From Baffinella frigidus (taxonomy: Eukaryota > Cryptophyceae > Cryptomonadales > Baffinellaceae): DNA of 21,060 nucleotides. Location of the stretch: positions 1-21,060 of the forward strand of contig MU646807.1 of NCBI GenBank assembly GCA_026770585.1. Reading direction: 5' to 3'. Below, piece by piece: positions 15,171-21,060 of this stretch (its first letter is position 1; each line of letters begins with the position of its first letter). A program made the position numbers and the translations under genes. The notes below the pieces were generated by a model. The model saw nothing but the letters and a program-made list of their open reading frames with translations. It did no database searches and had not been told where the DNA came from.

Positions 15171-15330
15171 CCCACATTTCCTTGGTGTTTGTTTGGTTTA
15201 CTAACGGTCTAGGGTATGCGTTCTTTGGTGGGATAACTAAAATGCCTGTAAACTACCCCCCAGACGGGCCTACCGGGACTTTCCACGGAAGGGCCAGGTG
15301 ACTGGCTATGGCGGGATTTGCATCACGCCT
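15171..15330 (+). repeat. Dispersed J-I unit, empty-site copy
   Basis: J part at 15171-15260 (CACATTTCCTTGGTGTTTGT, GGTCTAGGGTATGCG) joins directly to the I part (CCACGGAAGGGCCAGGTGAC, GGCTATGGCGGGATTTG). The I tail merges into the CCCTAAA array at 15330. Confidence 0.65.
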
Positions 15331-15666
15331 GAACCCTAAGCCCTCAACCCTCAACCCTGAACCTTAAACCCAAAGCCCTAAACCCTCAAACCTAAACCCT
15401 AAACTCTCAAACCCTAAACCCTAAGCCCTAAACCCTAAACTATCAATCTTAAACCCTAGACCCTAAACCCTAAACCTTAACCCCTAAACCCCAAACACTC
15501 AATACTAAATCCTAAACCCTAAACCCTAAACCTCAAACCCTAAACCCTGAACCCTAATTCCTGAACCCTAAAAACTAGACCTTACACCCTCAACCCTGAC
15601 CCCTAAACACAAAAGCCGGAAACCCGAAACCCGAAACCCGAAACCCGAAACCCGAAACCCGAAACC
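15331..15666 (-). repeat. Degenerate CCCTAAA array with CCCGAAA block
   Basis: About 45 heptamers, mainly CCCTAAA with CCCTCAA, CCCTGAA and CCTTAAA variants. At the right end (15617-15665) there is a homogeneous block of about seven CCCGAAA units, the complement of the TTTCGGG block at 7558. Confidence 0.9.
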
Positions 15667-15671
15667 ATAAA

Positions 15672-16044
15672 ACCGTTGTGCCTAACGTGCCCGGGTTGTT
15701 GATGTCGTAGGGGGTTGTGGCGATGCTGTTCTGGCGCTCAGATGCAGCGCGGGAAGGGGTGTTCAGCTTCAGGGTTTAAGGACGCGCTCTGCGTGTTGCT
15801 CGAGGACAACCTCTGAGAGCTGATTCTGGTTCTGGATCAGGAGCGCGAGGAGGTGTACCTGGTCGAGAGAGCCGGCAGATGTCGTGCTACCTGAATGCGC
15901 GCCAGCAGCTTGAGCGAGGTGTGCGGCGTGCTGAGCTTGGGCTCCGGCGTCGAGAGCGTTGAGTGCTTCGGCTTGAGCTTGTGCTTCGGCGTGCATCAGA
16001 GCGGTATTTGCTGGAGGGGCATTGTCGAAAACTGGAGAATCCAT
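15672..16044 (-). pseudogene. Ala/Gln-rich coding fragment with frameshift
   Basis: Minus-strand frame from ATG 16042-16044: MDSPVFDNAPPANTALMHAE, an AQAQAEALNALDAGAQAQ region, then DQVHLLALLIQNQNQLSEVV and LEQHAERVLK. It stops shortly after at 15767-15769. In another frame the coding pattern goes on: LKLNTPSRAASERQNSIATT and PYDINNPGTLGT. Leaving out eight bases (15770-15777, CAGGGTTT) would make the frame continuous. Both sides are telomere-like DNA, so the fragment is an island. The helical Gln-rich N-terminus is compatible with a retroelement Gag, but I see no zinc knuckle or other proof. An intron at the break is an alternative. Confidence 0.45.
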
Positions 16045-16064
16045 GATGATCTGGGCTTGGTGGA

Positions 16065-18597
16065 ACCCAAACCCTCAACTCTCAACCCTCAACCCTTAAC
16101 CCTCATCCCTCAACCCTCAACCCTCAACCCCCAATTCTCAAACCTGAACCCTCAAACCTCAAACCTCAACCCTCATCCCTCAACCCGCAACCCTACACCA
16201 TCAACCTTCACCCCTGAACCCTGAACCCTGAACCCTGAACCCTGAACCCTGAACCCTGAACCCTAAACCTTAACCCCTAACCCCTACACTCTGAACCCTA
16301 AACCCTCACACCTTCATCCCCTGTTTCCTAACACTGAACCCTTAACCCTAAACCAGAAACCATAAATCTCAAACTCTATACCGTCAACCCACAACCCTCA
16401 ACCCTCAACCCTCAACACCCAACACTCAACCCACAACACTCAACACTCAAACCTCAAACCTCAAACCTCAAACCTCGACCCTAAACGCTCAACACCAACC
16501 ATGATCCCTCAACGATCCACCTAAACCCTAAACCCTGAACCCTAAACCCTAAACCCTAAACCCTACACCCTGAACCCTAAACCCTAAACCATAAACCATT
16601 AACCATTAACCATACAACATAAAACCTAAACCCCAAACCCTATGACTTAAACCCTGAATCCTAAACCCTAAACCCTACCCTAAACCCTAAACACTAAATC
16701 CTTAAAATCCCAACCCCCAAACCCTCAACCCTAATCCCTAAGTCCCAAACCTCAAACCCTGAACCCTCAACCCTCAGCCCTGAACCCTAACCCTATACCC
16801 CAACACCTAAATCCTAAACCCCAAACCCTGAACCCTAAACCTTAAACCCTATACCCTAAACCCTAAACCCTAAACCTTAAACCTTAAACCATAAACCATA
16901 CAACATAAACCCTAAATGATAAACCCTTTGTCTTAAACCCTGAATCCTAAACCCTAAACCCTACACTAAACCCTAAAATCTAAATCCCTTAATCCCAAAC
17001 CACCAACCCTCAACCCCAATCCCTCAGTCCCAAACCCCAAACCCTGAACCCTGAACCCTCAGCCCTAAACCCTAACCTTATTCCCCAAAAACCTAAATCC
17101 TAAATCCCAAACTATAAACCCTAAACATAAACCCTAAACCCGAAACACTAAACCCTAAACCCCATACCCTATCCCCTAAACTTTATGCCCTGAAACTTGA
17201 ACCCTGAAAACCTAAACCCTTGACCACAAACATGAAAATCTAAACCCAGAACCCTGAACCCTACATCCTAGACCTTAAACCCTAAACCCCAAACCCCATA
17301 CCCTAATAAACTCTAAACCCTGAACCGTAAAACGTAAAACGTAAAACTCAAACCGTAAACCGAAAACCCCAAACCCCAAACCCTCAACCCTCAACCATCA
17401 ACACCCAACGCTCAACCCATAGCCCTTAACCATAGACTCTAAACCCTCAACCCTCAACCCTGAACCCTAAACCTTGACCCCTGAACCCTGAACTCTAAAC
17501 CCTAAACCCAACCCTAAACCCTAGACCCTAAACCCTAAACCCTAGACCCTAAACCCTATAACCTGAACCATGAACCATGAACCATAAACCATGAACCATA
17601 AAACATGAACCCTAAATCCTAAACCCTATTCCTTAAACCCTAATTCCTAAACCCTAAACCCTATCCTAAACCCTGAACACTAAATCCCTAAATCCCAAAC
17701 CTCAAAACCTCAACCCTAATCCCTCAATCCCAAACCCCACACCCTGAACCCTTAACCCTTAACCCTAAACCCTAAACCCTAAACCCTAAATACCATACCC
17801 TAAACCCTAAACTCTAAACCCTGAACCTTGAACCCTGAAACCCTAACCAGTAACCCTAAACCCTAAACCCTAAACCCTAAACCCTAAACCCTAAACCCTA
17901 AGCCCTAAACCCCCAAACCTAAACCCTCAGCCCTCAACCCTCAACCTTCAACCCTCAACCGTAAATCTCAAACCCTCAACCCTGGACCCCATACCCTAAA
18001 CCCTAAACCCTAAACCCTGAATCTTGAACCCTAAACCATTAACCCTGAACCCTGAAACCTAAACCCTAAACCGTACCCTAAACCCTGACCCCTAAACCCT
18101 ACCCTAAACCCAAAACCCTAAACCCCGAGCCCCAAACCCTAAACTCTAAACCCTAAACCCTAAACCCCAAACCCTAAACCCTAAACTCTAATCCCTGAAT
18201 CTTGAACCCTGAAACTCTAACCCCTAACCCCTAAACCCTAAACTCTAAACCTCAACCCCTAAACCCTAAACCCTAAACACCAAAACCTAAGCCCTCAACC
18301 CTCAACCCTCAACCCAAACCCCTCAACCCTAAACTCTGAACCCTAAACCCTAAACCCCATACCCCATACCCTAAACCCTAAACCCTGAGCCATAAACCCT
18401 AAACCCTAAACCATAGACCATAAACCCTAAAACCAAAACCCTAAACCCTACCCTTAACCCTTAACCCTTAACCCTAAACCCTAAGCCCTGAACCTTAAAC
18501 CCTCAACTCCAAACCCTACACCCTAAACCCTAAACCCTAAAAACCAAACCCTAAACCCTAAACACAACCCCAAACCCTGAGCCCTAAACCATACTCC
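16065..18597 (-). repeat. 2.5-kb degenerate telomere-like array
   Basis: About 360 heptamer-like units, mostly CCCTAAA with CCCTCAA, CCCTGAA, CCATAAA, CCCCAAA and CCCTACA variants. The variants are not random. A block starting CCATAAACCAT occurs at 16589, 16889 and near 17567 and is followed each time by the same series (ACAT, GAATCCTAAA or its like, CACTAAATCC, AATCCC, CCTCAGTCCC). A second pair with a period of about 370 bp begins at 17805 and 18181 (AAACTCTAA, CTTGAACCCTGAAA). So the array grew by duplication of 290-700-bp blocks. Confidence 0.9.
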
Positions 18598-18799
18598 CTA
18601 CCGTGGGGTCCTAGGACTTGCCTAGGACCTCTTGGGGGTCAATTTTGACCCCCTCGCCACTTAAGGGCTATCCATAGCTATCCCTCAAGTCGCGAGTCAG
18701 CAAAGCTTCGTCTTCACTCGACGTTCACTTGTGTCTCTCGCTCTCTACCGCTCTATTTCTCTCCAGTGCACCGGGGGGCCTTATGTCATCCGAAAGGAA
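18598..18799. other. Short palindrome next to the array; no gene
   Basis: CCCTACCGTGGGGTCCTAGG (18596-18615) is a decayed CCTACCGTAGGG motif. GGGGGTCAATTTTGACCCCC (18634-18653) is a perfect 9-bp stem with a 2-base centre. A CT-rich run follows at 18731-18764. No coding block was recognised. Confidence 0.4.
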
Positions 18800-18865
18800 G
18801 CATGGCTTTTCTGCACAACCAGTTCCAGTGTCCGCCTATGGTGGGATCTCGAAAAAACCTAAATA
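18800..18865 (+). repeat. Dispersed repeat I, copy 9
   Basis: GCATGGCTTTTCTGCACAAC, then CCAGTGTCCGCCTATGGTGG and GATCTCG, matching copy 6. The tail is only AAAAAACCTAAATAG. Confidence 0.65.
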
Positions 18866-19376
18866 GAGTGTAGGCCACACCAGTGTAGACCACACGCTTG
18901 CATGCGCTCGCGGGAGGCGGGAGAGTGGATTTCTGTGAGCCTCGGTCAGACAGGTAGCGAGCCTCGGCCATGGGCCAGGTCGTGAGCATCTAGTTGACTG
19001 ATGTGAAGGGTCGATGAACTCAGGTTTGGTCTCAGCTTGCGTGTTCCTCTGGCCTTGCGAGATGCCTCTCGACCCAAGCGGGGTCTCAATTTCGAGTGGC
19101 GAGTTCTGCCTCGGGGCTGCTCCTCGAGATTTGCAAATGGTGTCTTGCAGTAAAGTCGATCGATTAGGTGCATGTACGCGTGTTTCTGCAGTCCCCCCCT
19201 CTGTACCTTTTCGCTTTACAGGGGTTACTCACGAGCAAGCAGCCGGTCGGGACGACAGACACCCACATGCAAAAGATTTTTTCTGATTCATTGAAAATAA
19301 TGATGCTCCAAAGAGGTGGACTAGCAAACCCCCAAGCACATGACCTGCGCATGCAGCGCGCGCCGGCTCCCTGTTC
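18866..19376. other. Gene-free stretch
   Basis: Several overlapping open frames on both strands, none with a motif or splice-bounded coding pattern. GAGCCTCGG occurs twice (18937 and 18959). Nothing else was recognised. Confidence 0.4.
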
Positions 19377-19485
19377 CTGAGGCGGGCCCGTGATAAAAAT
19401 GAAATACTGAGGCGGGCCCGTCCTACACTGAATGCCTGAGGCGGGCCCGTCCGACTCTGCAGAGAATCCTGAGGCGGGCCCCCGC
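19377..19485 (+). repeat. CTGAGGCGGGCCCGT repeat cluster
   Basis: Four units of CTGAGGCGGGCCCG start at 19377, 19407, about 19436 and about 19469, spaced 28-33 bp. A fifth lies at 19950. GGGCCC is palindromic. A related CTGAGGCGGGCTCGTCC occurs in element H at 5440. The spacers differ, so the conserved word itself seems to be what was copied or kept. Confidence 0.75.
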
Positions 19486-19491
19486 TAGAGA

Positions 19492-19628
19492 GAGAGAGTT
19501 CTTTATTGACGACCAACTGGTCTGGATCCTCCTCCTCATGGTTCAGATGATTTTTGTGGACCGGCCTCGCGCCATGGGAGTTTGAATTCCCCTTTCCAGG
19601 TAGCCTTGTATCTACCTGCCTAGAGCTA
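19492..19628. repeat. Dispersed repeat C (copy C2)
   Basis: Inverted copy of 1821-1991 without the 30-bp tandem duplication. It starts with an AGAGAGAGAGTTCTTTATTG run and ends near TACCTGCCTAGAGCTAGG. Confidence 0.8.
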
Positions 19629-19729
19629 GGGAATGTTATACGGGCCAGGATGGTTTCCGCTAGGTCCTTTCGGTTCTTGTAAACTCCTACGAGAGGCGGA
19701 CATTGGAACTGGTTCTCAAGAGACCTTCC

Positions 19730-19997
19730 CCGTGCTACTCCTCAGCGCCCTCCCGCCACGCATCGTGGTACGCATCGCTCCCCGCCGAACCCGTCCGACT
19801 CTCTGGTGCTTTGGTGCTTTGTATTACACTCACATCGAAGGCCACGCCCACCTCACTCTTGAGGAGATGGGAAGAGCTCCCCGACCCAGCCCACATGGGC
19901 TCGACCGACCCCCCCCCCCCCAAGCACCACAAAACAAGTGCAGAGAATCCTGAGGCGGGCCCGTGCTACTCCTCAGCGCCCTCCCGCCACGCATCGT
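19730..19997 (+). repeat. 37-bp exact direct repeat pair
   Basis: A 37-bp word beginning CCGTGCTACTCCTCAGCGCC is identical at 19730-19766 and 19961-19997, 231 bp apart. Similarity fades beyond (GTCGCTCC, CCGAAC). Between them is a run of 13 C (19909-19921). The copy at 19961 follows directly on a CTGAGGCGGGC unit. Confidence 0.85.
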
Positions 19998-20055
19998 CGT
20001 AGGCGTCGCTCCCGGCCGCCGAACTCCCGCCCCCGAACCCCGCATCCTGTCAGCC

Positions 20056-20153
20056 ATAAAACACATTTAGAGCAGAAACATAAAACACATTTAGAGCAGA
20101 AACTCTAAAACACATTTAGAGCAGAAACCCATAAAACACATTTAGAGCAGACA
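20056..20153 (+). repeat. 24-26-bp tandem repeat, four units
   Basis: Four units share TAAAACACATTTAGAGCAGA and are separated by AAC, AACTC and AACCC-type joints (starts 20056, 20080, 20106, 20131). The unit is not palindromic and the spacers are 4-6 bp, so it is a minisatellite and not a CRISPR array. Confidence 0.9.
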
Positions 20154-20357
20154 CTCCAGTACAAAAGGGCTACTAAAATGTTTTTATGGCGAGCCAAGTT
20201 ATTCAGGCAGAGCTAGGAAGTAGGCGGGGCGAGGTGGGGGCACCAATGTGAGGACGGAGTCCTAGGAAGGGCCCGCCTCGGGCAAGGAGAAGGATGATCC
20301 CGGGTGTATTCGGGGTGCATGCATCGGGAGGGCGCCTGAACCTGGGCGCCCGCGTGG

Positions 20358-20414
20358 CCTCAACCCTCAACCCTCAACCCCCAACCCTCAACCCTCAACC
20401 CCCAACCCTCAACC
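20358..20414 (-). repeat. CCCTCAA tract
   Basis: Eight heptamers of CCCTCAA and CCCCCAA, a homogeneous variant block of the telomere-like type. It is C-rich on the + strand like the other tracts right of 8 kb. Confidence 0.8.
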
Positions 20415-20497
20415 AGGGGGTGTTATGGCGTCTGAAACGGGGGTGGACCTGAAACTGGACGCCCGGTTTTCGGCGCCAGATGGGCGTGTATCCCGGC

Positions 20498-21060
20498 GAG
20501 CTCGCGAGACGCGAGGGCGAGACTGCATTTCGGTCCCTGGGATGTACGCCACTTCTCCGACTCGATGGAGGCATCTCCGCCTGAAAAGGGGAGGAGGTTT
20601 GGAAAACACGCGATAGGGAGGAAGGGTTGCTTTATGACACGCGCGAATGGGGGTGACTTCGCGAGGCGCGAGGGCGAGATTGCGTTCCGGTCCTCCTTGA
20701 GATGTACGCCAGTTCTCCGACTCACGACTCGAGGGAGGCATCTCAGCCTGCCGACAGGCATGAGTCACTCACATGCTGAAAAATAGCCAACGTTTGGAGG
20801 TATTTCGTATATGTGAAACGTTGAAAGTATTATGGCAATCCCGGAACTTCCACGTTAATCCTACAGGAGGTGCAATTTGTACGATGTTTTTTAGATGGGC
20901 CGGTTTCCCAGAGGCTTCGGTGGCTGCTAAGTGGACTGAGACTGTGTTCCGGTCCTTGGAAGGTATGGCGGGACGTCGACTCGATGGTGGCATCTCCGCC
21001 TAGAAGGGAGAGGGAGGAGGTTTAGGACATACGCAAAAGGGAGGGAATGTTGCTTTGTTT
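20498..21060 (+). repeat. Dispersed repeat K, three copies
   Basis: Copies at 20498-20640, 20658-20752 and 20936-21060 (running off the window). Shared words: GCGAGGGCGAGA, TTCCGGTCC, GATGTACGCCA(C/G)TTCTCCGACTC, GAGGCATCTC, GGGAGGAGGTTT and GGGTTGCTTT. The second copy is truncated and a family-B-like piece stands between it and the third. Open frames through K differ between copies, which argues against coding. Confidence 0.7.
20850..20934. mobile_element. Family B MITE fragment (copy B4)
   Basis: The right terminus CGGTGGCTGCTAAGTGG and an inner CAATTTGTACGATG match family B in the B1 orientation. No left terminus was found. Confidence 0.45.

Noticed and set aside
15895-16224. + strand frame of 109 codons
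   Set aside because: Its second half is translated CCCTCAA repeats, and the first half is antisense to the better coding pattern on the minus strand.
20056-20153. CRISPR array
   Set aside because: The units are nearly contiguous, with joints of 4-6 bp; there are no spacers and the genome is eukaryotic.

Overview
This is eukaryotic nuclear DNA, most probably from a microalga or related protist. The reasons are: at least one gene split by GT-AG introns, plant/alga-type telomere-like heptamers (TTTAGGG and variants) scattered throughout, dozens of short inverted-repeat elements, and no bacterial operon, ribosome-binding or rRNA/tRNA signal. The species cannot be fixed from the sequence. Most long open frames are chance frames through repeats; real coding sequence is sparse and in short exons.

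Layout. 1-2.3 kb: a TTTGGGG tract, then four families of MITE-like or dispersed repeats (A, M, C, B). 2.6-3.5 kb: GA-rich and GC-rich segments, a CCTACCGTAGG hairpin and a telomere-like tract between 16-bp direct repeats. 4.0-5.1 kb: an unrecognised minus-strand spliced gene (two phase-compatible exons) carrying an element D in its next intron. 5.3-8.8 kb: non-coding repeats (elements H, B, N, D, E, telomere-like tracts). 8.8-12.3 kb: the main gene, a six-exon minus-strand TIR-domain gene whose five inferred junctions are all GT-AG and all keep frame. Three of its introns hold fold-back elements and a fourth holds a telomere-like tract. 12.4-15.3 kb: repeats I, J, E, G and A, including a 121-bp hairpin with a candidate empty site nearby. 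15.3-18.6 kb: about 3 kb of degenerate CCCTAAA array with higher-order repeats, interrupted by one Ala/Gln-rich coding fragment that carries a frameshift. 18.6-21.06 kb: a second copy of C, GGCGGGCCCG clusters, a 24-26-bp tandem repeat and a dispersed 140-bp repeat K running off the end.

Reading. The window looks like a subtelomeric or heterochromatic, MITE-saturated region in which a TIR (NADase/innate-immune-type) gene has survived. Telomere-like tracts are G-rich on the + strand mainly left of 8 kb and C-rich to the right. No autonomous transposase or reverse transcriptase was recognised, so the elements appear to be non-autonomous. All gene models come from reading by eye; splice sites are inferred.
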